DNA of 63,060 nucleotides from a virus, in the IMG/VR virus record IMGVR_UViG_3300033996_001274, positions 1 through 63,060 of that record; one strand, 5' to 3'. The position numbers and the translations under genes are program-made. Below the pieces are notes generated by a model. It searched no databases. It was not told the origin of the DNA and saw only the letters and a program-made list of their open reading frames with translations. Each line of letters starts with the position of its first letter. Position 1 is the first letter of the stretch. Positions 7,909-16,639 of the stretch are shown in pieces.

Positions 7909-8801
7909 TAGAATTGAAAGTTTGTTCCTATCATAAATAGGATTGGGTTACTCTTTTTATATCCAACTGATTCACTTAATTTATCCCAAGTTGTATTATA
8001 TCTGATGTTAGTGTTTAATACAAATCTTTTAGTTACCTTCCAATCAATAGATGCACCATAATATAAGTCCAAATTGAAATCATCTACATATGCTAAATCC
8101 GATTCAGTGCCATCTTTGAATACTTTATATACATCACTCATTGCAAATACCTGTGGTGATATGTTTACTCTCTTTGTTTTGAATGTATATGTGTACATTG
8201 CCATACCTCTATAACTCAATTCACTTGATGCCGGTATTTGTGGATATATTAAATCTTTAAAATCACCATTCTCATCAATTGTATATTTTCCTTCCCACTC
8301 ACCATCATAAGTTCCCCAAAATGATTTTGATGCAATTACACTATAACCAAATGTTCCCCATTTTTTAGTTCTGAATACATCGATGAATGATAGTGTAATA
8401 TCTTTTTGGAAATCAAAATCTGTTGAATAAAATGATTGTAATGTGGTTGTTCTTTTTTCGGTATTTTTACTAAGACCGTATCCCACACCATAATAATTCC
8501 ATATAGGATTTATTGATGCTGCAAATGTATGCCCCCACTGTCCATTCATAGATGATTTATTGTAACCCAAATTAAGAGTAGTTGATATTTGCTTTCCAAT
8601 AATACCTACCGATAAGTTTGAAGATGAAAGTACATCTTTTGAAAAATTAACATACGATTGTAATATACCCACATCGTTCCAATCATCACTTTCTCCAAAT
8701 AATTCTTTTGGTGATAATTGTAATGTATCAGGTTTTACGATTTGTGCGTTTGTAACAAATGTAGTCAAAATTAGTGACAGAATTATTATTAGTTTTTTCA
8801 T
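7908..8801 (-). CDS. Outer-membrane beta-barrel protein
   Basis: A 297-residue protein with a signal peptide (about residues 1-19) and regularly alternating strands rich in Tyr, Trp and Ser. It ends ILFMIGTNFQF; a terminal phenylalanine is the usual recognition signal of the BAM machinery for outer-membrane barrels. No specific family recognised. Barrel, lipoproteins and lectin-like proteins follow each other with one-base overlaps, so they are probably produced together. Confidence 0.72.
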   Translation of the reverse strand: MKKLIIILSLILTTFVTNAQIVKPDTLQLSPKELFGESDDWNDVGILQSYVNFSKDVLSSSNLSVGIIGKQISTTLNLGYNKSSMNGQWGHTFAASINPIWNYYGVGYGLSKNTEKRTTTLQSFYSTDFDFQKDITLSFIDVFRTKKWGTFGYSVIASKSFWGTYDGEWEGKYTIDENGDFKDLIYPQIPASSELSYRGMAMYTYTFKTKRVNISPQVFAMSDVYKVFKDGTESDLAYVDDFNLDLYYGASIDWKVTKRFVLNTNIRYNTTWDKLSESVGYKKSNPILFMIGTNFQF

Positions 8802-11086
8802 TAGTTCATTTTTACTTTTAATTGTGTTCCATCTTTATTAACTGCATCAGTATTTGATATTGATGTTAATCCCAATATACCATTTAATCCTATTGATGGT
8901 AAGAATGTTATTTTGTATTCAGTTGTTTTATCTAATATAGTTGAACCATCCGTTATCAATGAACCCAATGTTAGATATGTACCTCTATCAGTTCCAAAAT
9001 TAGTAGGTGTTCCTTTTGTAATGAATTCCACCTTTTCAAATTTTAGAGCGGTATTATCGTAGTTTAAATTGAATTGAGTACCTACTAATTCTTGTTGTAA
9101 TGGGTCTACTGATATCGTTACTATCAATTTACCACCAACATTTTCACCCATTAGATATGCATTAATTTGATTAGAAACTGAATTAGTTGATAAACTCATT
9201 GTTCTTATTGAATTGGTTGTAACACTACTTACACTTTGTTGTGCCGAATGTGAAAGATTTACATCACCCAACCAAGTTACATTTATATTATATGTGTTAT
9301 TCAAACTACCCAATGTAAATGGAATTAAGTTACGAGTTGAATTAAATTGAGTTGCCCAATTTGATGTTGTTATCCCATCGTAATCAGATTTGTTATATAA
9401 TTTCATCAAATAAGTTAATGCCGTAGATTGTGTAAGTGGTTCAACTCCTGTTAAATGTTGTAATAGCTTGTATGTATCACTTTCGTTAAATACACCATTA
9501 CCATCCACATCTGCGTTCAAATACTGAATAGCATTTGTTAATCCCAATCCACTTTGATTTCCAAATATACCTTTATCTGCCAATTCTTTAAATGCCAAAT
9601 ATACATCGGATACCCCTACTATATTACTATATAGTGTGTTTAGTTCCGTTTGGTTTGAATGGGTTAATTCTATTCCATGTGATTTATATACCATTGCCGG
9701 TGAAAAACTAAATTCGGCTCTTGTTCCATACCAACCATCTTGTAATCTTAATTGAGCTTGAAATGTTGATGAAGTTATTTTGGTTGTTAAATTACCGGGC
9801 ATTATATATGTTTTCCAAAATCCACTTACATTATTAATGGTAACCGGTCCATCGTATATATCAAATAATTTAATCGATGTTATATCGTTTGGAGATACTC
9901 CCGTTCCATCAAATTCTCTTTCATCTATTAACAATTGATGTCCACCTAAAGTTACATTATATGGATTTATTATTGCCCATTCAGTTTGTCCTGCAGATGT
10001 CAGTGCTTTATATCCATTTGCGGTTTTAGCAGTATCTAATAAACTTGTCAAATCAACTTTACCTAAACCACTTAATTGTTTAGCAGTTCCGTTTACTATA
10101 TTCCAAGTATTATTTGTATATGTGTATCCTTTTGCTGAAAATTTAGTTTCATCTACATTTGTTCCAAAATCAATATTGAATGCTGCTCTTAATACTTCTC
10201 CGTTTGAGTGTGTTACCGAATTTGTATAAAACTCCGTAAATGTAGCATCATCGGGATTAGACCAAGTTCCATATTCAATTATATATGGATTACTCCAATT
10301 GTTTGATAAATCATTCCATGTTGATGCACCACCCCAGTTTGTTACTGCATAATCCTCACCATGATTATATCCATTTGGTTCACCACCTGCCCAGTTGTTA
10401 TACACACCGGCAATGTTTCCTGCAGTTTGTCCATTTGAGGTTTTCATTACAGTTCCCTTTTCAGGCCCTGCATCAATTACCCATCTTCCATCTATAACCT
10501 CATCAGTTGCTGCAAACCATACATTCGCTTGAGGAACATTGGCAAATATAAAAGCATTTTCTGATGCTGATGTTATTGTTACCAAATATCCAGTCTGTCC
10601 CTTGAATGTTGTTAATAAGGATGCTGCTCTTGCTCCGGTGTATGTTGTACCGGCGGTTACGGGTTTGTAAAAATGGCCATTAACACCATTGTAATAAAAT
10701 CCAACGGGATTAACAGTTGCTGCTACCGATATTTGAACATTGCCAACTACTGAACCTGTATTTATTTTTAGGGATTCTAATGCAGTATTAATACTAGCCA
10801 TTGTACCTGTTACCACCAAACGAGTTTTATTACCTGTTAAAGTAAATCCACTTGCCGCGGTTAAGCCGGTTGTTGTAATTAAGTAAAATGTAGTATTTGT
10901 TGATGGGTTGATTAAACTGATTGAAGCTAGTAATGTAGATGTTGAAGTAAATCCACTTAATTGAAATCCACTTCCATCTTGTGCGGTAGTGGATGGTATA
11001 AACGATTTAGAGTCCGGAGCAGATACACTCTGTCCGAACCCTAAAAATGATATAAATAAGAATAATGTAACTAATAAGTGTTTCAT
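8801..11086 (-). CDS. Secreted C-type-lectin protein with dockerin-like loop and cohesin-like C-terminus
   Basis: A 761-residue exported protein. I start it at the ATG at 11086 (GAATAATATG), giving a signal peptide of about 18 residues. Residues about 130-273 form a C-type-lectin domain (WFAATDE, NNWAGGEPN, WNDL, FIIEYG-like ending). Near residue 525 a dockerin-like calcium loop (DVDGNGVFNESD) leads into a helix. The last 120 residues resemble a cohesin sandwich (FNLNYDNTALKFEKVEF). It shares the C-terminal half with the next gene upstream. Adhesion to glycans or assembly on the cell surface is likely; a virion role is less so because of the signal peptide. Confidence 0.72.
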   Translation of the reverse strand: MKHLLVTLFLFISFLGFGQSVSAPDSKSFIPSTTAQDGSGFQLSGFTSTSTLLASISLINPSTNTTFYLITTTGLTAASGFTLTGNKTRLVVTGTMASINTALESLKINTGSVVGNVQISVAATVNPVGFYYNGVNGHFYKPVTAGTTYTGARAASLLTTFKGQTGYLVTITSASENAFIFANVPQANVWFAATDEVIDGRWVIDAGPEKGTVMKTSNGQTAGNIAGVYNNWAGGEPNGYNHGEDYAVTNWGGASTWNDLSNNWSNPYIIEYGTWSNPDDATFTEFYTNSVTHSNGEVLRAAFNIDFGTNVDETKFSAKGYTYTNNTWNIVNGTAKQLSGLGKVDLTSLLDTAKTANGYKALTSAGQTEWAIINPYNVTLGGHQLLIDEREFDGTGVSPNDITSIKLFDIYDGPVTINNVSGFWKTYIMPGNLTTKITSSTFQAQLRLQDGWYGTRAEFSFSPAMVYKSHGIELTHSNQTELNTLYSNIVGVSDVYLAFKELADKGIFGNQSGLGLTNAIQYLNADVDGNGVFNESDTYKLLQHLTGVEPLTQSTALTYLMKLYNKSDYDGITTSNWATQFNSTRNLIPFTLGSLNNTYNINVTWLGDVNLSHSAQQSVSSVTTNSIRTMSLSTNSVSNQINAYLMGENVGGKLIVTISVDPLQQELVGTQFNLNYDNTALKFEKVEFITKGTPTNFGTDRGTYLTLGSLITDGSTILDKTTEYKITFLPSIGLNGILGLTSISNTDAVNKDGTQLKVKMN

Positions 11087-11087
11087 A

Positions 11088-12749
11088 TTATTCAACTATT
11101 AAGTTGATTTTGTTACCTTTAGCATCTACTGCATCTGATAATATAAAGTAAAATAATCCCGCAGTATTACTTAAAGTTTCTTTTGGTGTGAATATTAATT
11201 TATATGGAGTACCTACTTTAATTCTTGCAGTTTTTAATTGGTCAATAGAACCAAATGTTAATCTACCATTATCATGTGTTGAGAAGTTAGTAATTGTACT
11301 TCCTGCATCGAATATTACATTATCCAAAGTTAATTTAGATTCGTCATAATTCATTACTACTTGTAAACCTGCTAATTCTGCTTTTGTTAAAGTTGTAGTT
11401 AATACTACTTTACCACCTTCTAATGTAGATGTAATACCCAATTTTGCCGTTTCTACCGCTAAAGTTTGATAAGCCATTGGTGCAGTACTCATAGATTTAA
11501 TTGAGTTTGTACCTTTATCATTTACTGAATTAGTAAATTGTCCTGCAGTTATTTTGGTTGCAATTACTGCTGGGTCTGATGAATGTGACCAGTTCAAATC
11601 CCCGCCCCATGCGAATACTGCATATACTTCTTTTATTGGAGTATCAATTAGTACTCTATTCTTTACAACACCATCTAACCAACTTTGATTTAATAAACCA
11701 CTATACCATCTTACTGATGTTGAAGTTGAAGTAGGAATCATTGCGGTTGTTGACATGTTTTGTCCCATTACGTGTGCAAATAATGCATATGAATCTGCTT
11801 CACCAAATGGACCATTACCTAAACTAACTTTACCAACCTTCTTTTCTAATGCAGGTAATGTAAAATAATTTGTAGTTCCACTAATATCAGTTTGAGAGTG
11901 TCCTAAAAATGCTTTGTAAGCATCTGATACAGTTACGATGTTATTCATCCAACTTTTTTGGAATGCTCCTCCAACAAATACACCAACCGAATCACCCACT
12001 TTAACTTGAGTTGTGAAAAGTGCTTCACCACTTGCATCTAATGGTAATTGTGCGATGGGTTGTTGTGACCAATCGATGTCCCCACTACCATCCGTTTTCA
12101 ATTTCATCAATTGAACACTATGGTCAGTAATAGTATATCCTTGTGGATATAAAACTTTTACTTTAAATTGAGATGTATTACCCGTTACACCTGTTATAGA
12201 TGAGAATCCACCACCAGTAATAGCTCCAACGTTTCCACCAACAGTATCAGTACCAGTTGCCAAATCTATTTTGAATATGTTTGAATAACTATTTTGGTCT
12301 TTTAAGATATATTTTTGAGTAGCTATTAATCCACTAATAGATTGGTCTGCTCTTTGAACTGTTAATTGTCCTACATTCCAATCTGCATTTACTGCATATG
12401 CCCAAGGGGTTAACCCATATTGTGCATAAATATCATTATCATTTGCTCCTGCGTTTGGAGTAAACTTATAGTTAGTCCAACCGGTATAAAATGTTTGTGC
12501 AGATGTACCTTGATTAAATGTAGTTGAAACATATGTTAATGCTTTATTGTTAAATTGATATCTAAACCAAAGATAACGAGGATTAACAATAGTCGGACCT
12601 TTAGTTAAATTGTACTTAACTGTCAAAGTATCACCAACTTTTAACCCCGTTTCTGGCGTCATTGATTGACCAATTTTTAATTGTGCATTAGACGTAAATG
12701 CGATAGTGGATAGTATTAATATCCCTAAAAATGTTAATAGTTTTTTCAT
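11088..12749 (-). CDS. Secreted protein with cohesin-like domain, paralogue of the lectin protein
   Basis: A 553-residue exported protein with a signal peptide of about 22 residues. It has no C-type lectin, but the second half matches the neighbour at 8801-11086: a degenerate dockerin-like segment (GNGPFGEADSY), a GGDLNWSHS motif matching LGDVNLSHS of the paralogue, a NSIKSMS segment, and a C-terminal cohesin-like sandwich (VVMNYDESKLTLDNV). The N-terminal part may be a further beta-sandwich. It overlaps the 12746 gene by four bases. Confidence 0.7.
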   Translation of the reverse strand: MKKLLTFLGILILSTIAFTSNAQLKIGQSMTPETGLKVGDTLTVKYNLTKGPTIVNPRYLWFRYQFNNKALTYVSTTFNQGTSAQTFYTGWTNYKFTPNAGANDNDIYAQYGLTPWAYAVNADWNVGQLTVQRADQSISGLIATQKYILKDQNSYSNIFKIDLATGTDTVGGNVGAITGGGFSSITGVTGNTSQFKVKVLYPQGYTITDHSVQLMKLKTDGSGDIDWSQQPIAQLPLDASGEALFTTQVKVGDSVGVFVGGAFQKSWMNNIVTVSDAYKAFLGHSQTDISGTTNYFTLPALEKKVGKVSLGNGPFGEADSYALFAHVMGQNMSTTAMIPTSTSTSVRWYSGLLNQSWLDGVVKNRVLIDTPIKEVYAVFAWGGDLNWSHSSDPAVIATKITAGQFTNSVNDKGTNSIKSMSTAPMAYQTLAVETAKLGITSTLEGGKVVLTTTLTKAELAGLQVVMNYDESKLTLDNVIFDAGSTITNFSTHDNGRLTFGSIDQLKTARIKVGTPYKLIFTPKETLSNTAGLFYFILSDAVDAKGNKINLIVE

Positions 12750-13411
12750 TGTTGTTGTTTCTCAATTTGTTTTACTAATGATTCACATGCTTTTTTAATA
12801 GCATTACTTAAACTTTGTTGATTGAATTTACCACCCTCATCAACTATTAGTGTAGACATTGAGACTTCAGATGAACCCGCTTCAACAACAATATCTTTTC
12901 CTTTTTTGCCTTCTTTGAAAAGATTTGCTTTTAAGCGAACGACAACTTCATCTTCATTTTTATGAAATACTGAAATGTTTGTTTTAGTTGATAGGACATC
13001 TAAATAAACGATTTCAACTTTTAATCTATATTTGGCATCTTCGGATAATCCATATCCCTTTTCTTGTAAAAACTCTTCTAAGATATTTTTTACACCAAAA
13101 GCAAGATTACGATTTCCTGCTAACTTACCAATTTTAACCTGATTTTCTACGGATTCAACAAAGATATGGTCTTCGGCATCATACCATATATTTTCTGGAT
13201 TATTTTTGAATGTACCATCGATTCTCCATTCAATCCAATTTACAATATTTCTTTGTAATTCATGTTTACCAGAAAATTCTAAATAAACAAAGAACATTTG
13301 GAAAGATATGGCGAATATAATCCATAACCCTACTAACGAAAGAAAAGCTGTGAATGCTTTTTCTTTTAACGAATCTACATTAATGTGTAAACTTTTAATT
13401 ACCTGTTTCAT
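12746..13411 (-). CDS. Membrane-anchored periplasmic protein
   Basis: A 221-residue protein with a single N-terminal membrane anchor (about residues 22-46) followed by a soluble domain. The C-terminal pattern of strands, then NQQSLSNAIKKACESLVKQIEK, is reminiscent of CsgG/LPP20-type domains, but too weak to assign. It is the first gene of the secreted-protein region, after the terminator at 13500-13524. It probably remains in the inner membrane and faces the periplasm. Confidence 0.55.
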   Translation of the reverse strand: MKQVIKSLHINVDSLKEKAFTAFLSLVGLWIIFAISFQMFFVYLEFSGKHELQRNIVNWIEWRIDGTFKNNPENIWYDAEDHIFVESVENQVKIGKLAGNRNLAFGVKNILEEFLQEKGYGLSEDAKYRLKVEIVYLDVLSTKTNISVFHKNEDEVVVRLKANLFKEGKKGKDIVVEAGSSEVSMSTLIVDEGGKFNQQSLSNAIKKACESLVKQIEKQQQ

Positions 13412-13499
13412 ATAATACCTTTTTTTAATTGAAAACTAAAACTAAAAAAAATAACCTATTTATGAAACATGTTGTTGCTAATAAGTATTATTCAAAAAC

Positions 13500-13524
13500 A
13501 AAAAACCTCATTGTTAAATGAGGT
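13500..13524 (-). terminator. Rho-independent terminator with stop codon in the loop
   Basis: Arms 13505-13512 and 13517-13524 (ACCTCATT and AATGAGGT) flank a four-base loop. On the minus strand the hairpin is followed by a run of T. The TAA stop of the 13514-14407 glycosyltransferase is in and next to the loop. It ends the sugar operon and separates it from the secreted-protein region. Confidence 0.85.
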
Positions 13525-14407
13525 CTTGTAATTCTTGATTAAAATTTTCTTCGGATATTTTTTTAAATTCATCTCGTTTATCAAAAGCACTGAGATGATT
13601 TAATAAATGAGAATTGTTTCGGTATTTATAATTTTCACAAACTACTAAATTTTTTATTTTAAATTGATAGATTTCCATATCAGTAGTTGTCATCAGTTTT
13701 TCTGCAGCCCACATTATAAATGTATCTTCAAATCCATAATGACTAAATGTTTCCGGTATTCCAATTCTTCGTAATAATTGGCCGGATAAACAAGTAAACC
13801 AACCTCCATTAAATTTATATTTTGGTTGATTATCTATTACATTATTAACTATTTCTATTGTAACCTCTCCCTTAACTCCACAATCTATATATGGATTATT
13901 TGTAAGATGATAATCCAATGGTTTAGTTAAATACTTTTCATTAACTAAACAATCCCAAGTGGAATCACCAACTCTAACAATCTCCGGTGTTATGATAGTA
14001 TATGGATATACATCATTAATTGCTATTAGGGTTTCCTCCATATAAGATAAAGTCTTTTCATCAAATATGATATCACTATCTAACCAAATATAATAATCTG
14101 CAGTTTCTTGAGTTTCTAATGTATGTTTTCTATGAGATACACACCCCTTTATATCTTCAGATGCAGTGAAGTATTTTGCACACCAATCACTATGTGCTGA
14201 TAGTTTTAATAATTTATCAATGAAATAACTTTTTGGTAACGCAGAACGTTTCCAATCTACCATATCATTCGCTATACACATACTTATATCCAATACCCAT
14301 TCGTGTTTTCCACTTAGGTATTTTGATGCACGTCTTAACTGAGTTAGTAGAGTTTCTAAATCATCAATTTCATGTGGTAAAGTAAATATTGATATTACTA
14401 TCCTCAT
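13514..14407 (-). CDS. GT-A glycosyltransferase, tandem paralogue 1
   Basis: A 297-residue protein with a nucleotide-sugar-binding fold. The DxD motif is in YIWLDSDIIF (about residues 105-114), and an acidic FEDTFIMW segment later would fit the catalytic acid region. It is clearly paralogous to the next gene upstream (shared DSTWDCLVNE, NNPYID, GGWF and VVCENY segments), with which it overlaps by four bases. Acceptor unknown. Last gene of the sugar operon. Confidence 0.75.
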   Translation of the reverse strand: MRIVISIFTLPHEIDDLETLLTQLRRASKYLSGKHEWVLDISMCIANDMVDWKRSALPKSYFIDKLLKLSAHSDWCAKYFTASEDIKGCVSHRKHTLETQETADYYIWLDSDIIFDEKTLSYMEETLIAINDVYPYTIITPEIVRVGDSTWDCLVNEKYLTKPLDYHLTNNPYIDCGVKGEVTIEIVNNVIDNQPKYKFNGGWFTCLSGQLLRRIGIPETFSHYGFEDTFIMWAAEKLMTTTDMEIYQFKIKNLVVCENYKYRNNSHLLNHLSAFDKRDEFKKISEENFNQELQDLI

Positions 14408-15297
14408 TTGTTATTTAATATATTTTGTAAACCGATATAAAATAATTCTTCGTTATACTTTTTATACTCCTCACGTTTATCTATAAATTGTATTTGGTCT
14501 TTATAAGTGGTGATTCTATCGTAATAATTTTCACACACAACTGTATTTTTTAATTTGAATTGTTTTATGGTAGGGTCTTGCAATATATTTGCACCCCACA
14601 TTAAGTAAGTATCATCCAACCCATAGTGTCCGTAGTTTTCTGGAAATGGTATAACCTTCATTAATTCTTTTGATATCAATGCGAACCACCCACCACCAAA
14701 TTTCATATATGGTTGGTGATGGACATTATTATGTACCTCCTCTAAGTGTGGGTCTCCATAAATAGTGGCATCAATATATGGATTATTAGTTGCCTGATAT
14801 CCTATTGGTTTATTTATAAATCTTTCATTTACTAAACAATCCCATGTGGAATCCCATTGCCTTACGATTTCTGGAATAGATACAAATTTAGTAAATCCTG
14901 CATATTCAATTACATCTATTGAATTGATTGAATGTGCTAGGGTTTGTGGGTCAAAGATTATATCAGTATCTAACCACAAATAATAATTTGAATCAGAATA
15001 CGATGCTAATCTTCGCATTGAGGTACATCCATTTATAGTAGTTGTAGTTTCAAACGTACCATTAGATGCCCAATCGGTTAATGGTTTTAATCCTAAAAAC
15101 TTTTCAGTACATTCTTCTTTGGTAACACTACTTTTACTCCAATCAATTATCTCATCAGACACACACATAACAATATTAAATTTAATATTATCACATTGTT
15201 CTTTTGTTAGATAATCCTTTCCAATATACAATCGATTTAATGATTTTTCTAAATCATCAATATCGGTGGGTGATATCCAAATTACAATTTCTATCAT
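14404..15297 (-). CDS. GT-A glycosyltransferase, tandem paralogue 2
   Basis: A 297-residue paralogue of the downstream gene. The DxD motif is in YLWLDTDIIF, and the later acidic motif reads GLDDTYLMWG. I start it at 15297 (MIEIVIW), where ATGA overlaps the upstream stop; a start at 15336 would add 13 residues inside the upstream gene. Same length and order of motifs as its twin indicates tandem duplication followed by divergence, perhaps for two successive sugars. Confidence 0.75.
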   Translation of the reverse strand: MIEIVIWISPTDIDDLEKSLNRLYIGKDYLTKEQCDNIKFNIVMCVSDEIIDWSKSSVTKEECTEKFLGLKPLTDWASNGTFETTTTINGCTSMRRLASYSDSNYYLWLDTDIIFDPQTLAHSINSIDVIEYAGFTKFVSIPEIVRQWDSTWDCLVNERFINKPIGYQATNNPYIDATIYGDPHLEEVHNNVHHQPYMKFGGGWFALISKELMKVIPFPENYGHYGLDDTYLMWGANILQDPTIKQFKLKNTVVCENYYDRITTYKDQIQFIDKREEYKKYNEELFYIGLQNILNNK

Positions 15298-15785
15298 ACT
15301 AATTCTGCAACTTTTGCCATTCTGCCAAACACACATATTGTATTTTGTCCAACCAATGGTAAGTTATCAGTTAACATAACCAATTGGTCTTTATCTATTA
15401 TATATTTGTATTCATCTTTTATCTGAACTGATTCACCCTTACTCTTTTTGTTTTTAATATAATTGATAAATGTGTTTGGATTACTACCCCATGTGATATT
15501 ACCAATTCTAATAATATTATAGTTTTCAAAATTAGATTTGATAAGCAATTCCATTCTTCTTTTATGTTGTAAGTATTTGTTACTACCTACCTTTTCAATA
15601 TCATCAACTGAAATGGAACTAAAATAGAATAAACAGTTTGTTCTATCTTGTTTATCTAACAATTCTATTTCACGCATAAATTCAGATTCTCTAATTTCAT
15701 TACTATTGGAAACTCCAGATACAAAGAATGTTGCCCCTTCTCTATCGTTTAAGACAGATGCTATATCACCTCTACCTATAATCAT
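15294..15785 (-). CDS. Short SDR-type Rossmann protein
   Basis: A 163-residue protein starting at the ATG overlapping the upstream stop (TAATG). It begins MIIGRGDIASVL, a Rossmann turn with a shortened glycine motif, and later has YLQHK, which fits the YxxxK active-site pair of extended short-chain dehydrogenases/epimerases, followed by a RIGNITWG segment. It is about half the usual epimerase length, lacking much of the substrate domain. Perhaps a reduced sugar-nucleotide reductase/epimerase, or a non-catalytic relative. Confidence 0.55.
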   Translation of the reverse strand: MIIGRGDIASVLNDREGATFFVSGVSNSNEIRESEFMREIELLDKQDRTNCLFYFSSISVDDIEKVGSNKYLQHKRRMELLIKSNFENYNIIRIGNITWGSNPNTFINYIKNKKSKGESVQIKDEYKYIIDKDQLVMLTDNLPLVGQNTICVFGRMAKVAELV

Positions 15786-16639
15786 TATTCGTATTTTTTT
15801 GTTATGATTCGATTCCATTCTGGAATTCTATCGTATTGGTGTACCATTGCGAATGGAATACCCGTACTTGTTTTTACAATGTCCCCATCCATAATCGGTG
15901 ATGGTTCTAATAGGTTTTCACCATACTGACTGACCATTCTTTGGTCAACAGTCGTTCCACATTGTGCAGCCCAACCCTCTTCAGAATTTGTAAACCTAGT
16001 CAATTCTTTATATGGAGAAAATGATAATGCTACATTTACTGCTGCTTGGTCAGGTGTTGCCGATGGACTTCCTTGACACATTAAGTACACATTTAAAAAT
16101 AATTCAGACATTGTTTTCCAATCACCTGATATTGTTCCTGCATTTACTGTTATATTTTCTTTACATCTATCATACACAATCTCACCAAAACTTTCAATCA
16201 TATTACCCCTACCCCATACCTCATCCTTATACTTAACACTTTCTCTACCTGCATTTATTTTATAATCACCTAAGTTTTTTTCTAACCATTCTGATGGGTT
16301 ATATTGAAATACTACATCCTTTGGGTCTAATGCCATTACATACCTTAACCCACCGGGAGTTTCTTGTGCTAATTGATTTAATACAAGATAATAATGTAAA
16401 TGTCTATCGACGGTTACTATAAAATTATCTCTATAAATGTATCGTTGGTTTGTTTCATCTTTACCAAACCCAACAACATCCCATCCTCTTTTTTTTAATT
16501 CATCGACCGTTGAAAATGGAACATTATAAACTATCATAACTTTATGACCGGTGAATCCACTTCTATCAATTGAGTTTACAAATAGTTTAATATTTTCAAA
16601 TGTATAATTTGTGATACATCCTATTACTACATCTTTCAT
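15785..16639 (-). CDS. Putative glycosyltransferase
   Basis: A 284-residue protein with a GT-A-like N-terminus (VVIGCITNYTFENIKLFVNS), a central MALDPKDVVF segment that could carry the metal-binding acidic pair, and PDQAAVNVAL near residue 205, a feature of several capsule-type transferases. The start lies in AAATAATATG. Family assignment is by general pattern only. Confidence 0.6.
   Translation of the reverse strand: MKDVVIGCITNYTFENIKLFVNSIDRSGFTGHKVMIVYNVPFSTVDELKKRGWDVVGFGKDETNQRYIYRDNFIVTVDRHLHYYLVLNQLAQETPGGLRYVMALDPKDVVFQYNPSEWLEKNLGDYKINAGRESVKYKDEVWGRGNMIESFGEIVYDRCKENITVNAGTISGDWKTMSELFLNVYLMCQGSPSATPDQAAVNVALSFSPYKELTRFTNSEEGWAAQCGTTVDQRMVSQYGENLLEPSPIMDGDIVKTSTGIPFAMVHQYDRIPEWNRIITKKYE

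Noticed and set aside
8801-11086. Diversity-generating retroelement target
   Set aside because: A C-type lectin domain is a usual variable region, but there is no reverse transcriptase in the window and I saw no near-copy template repeat.
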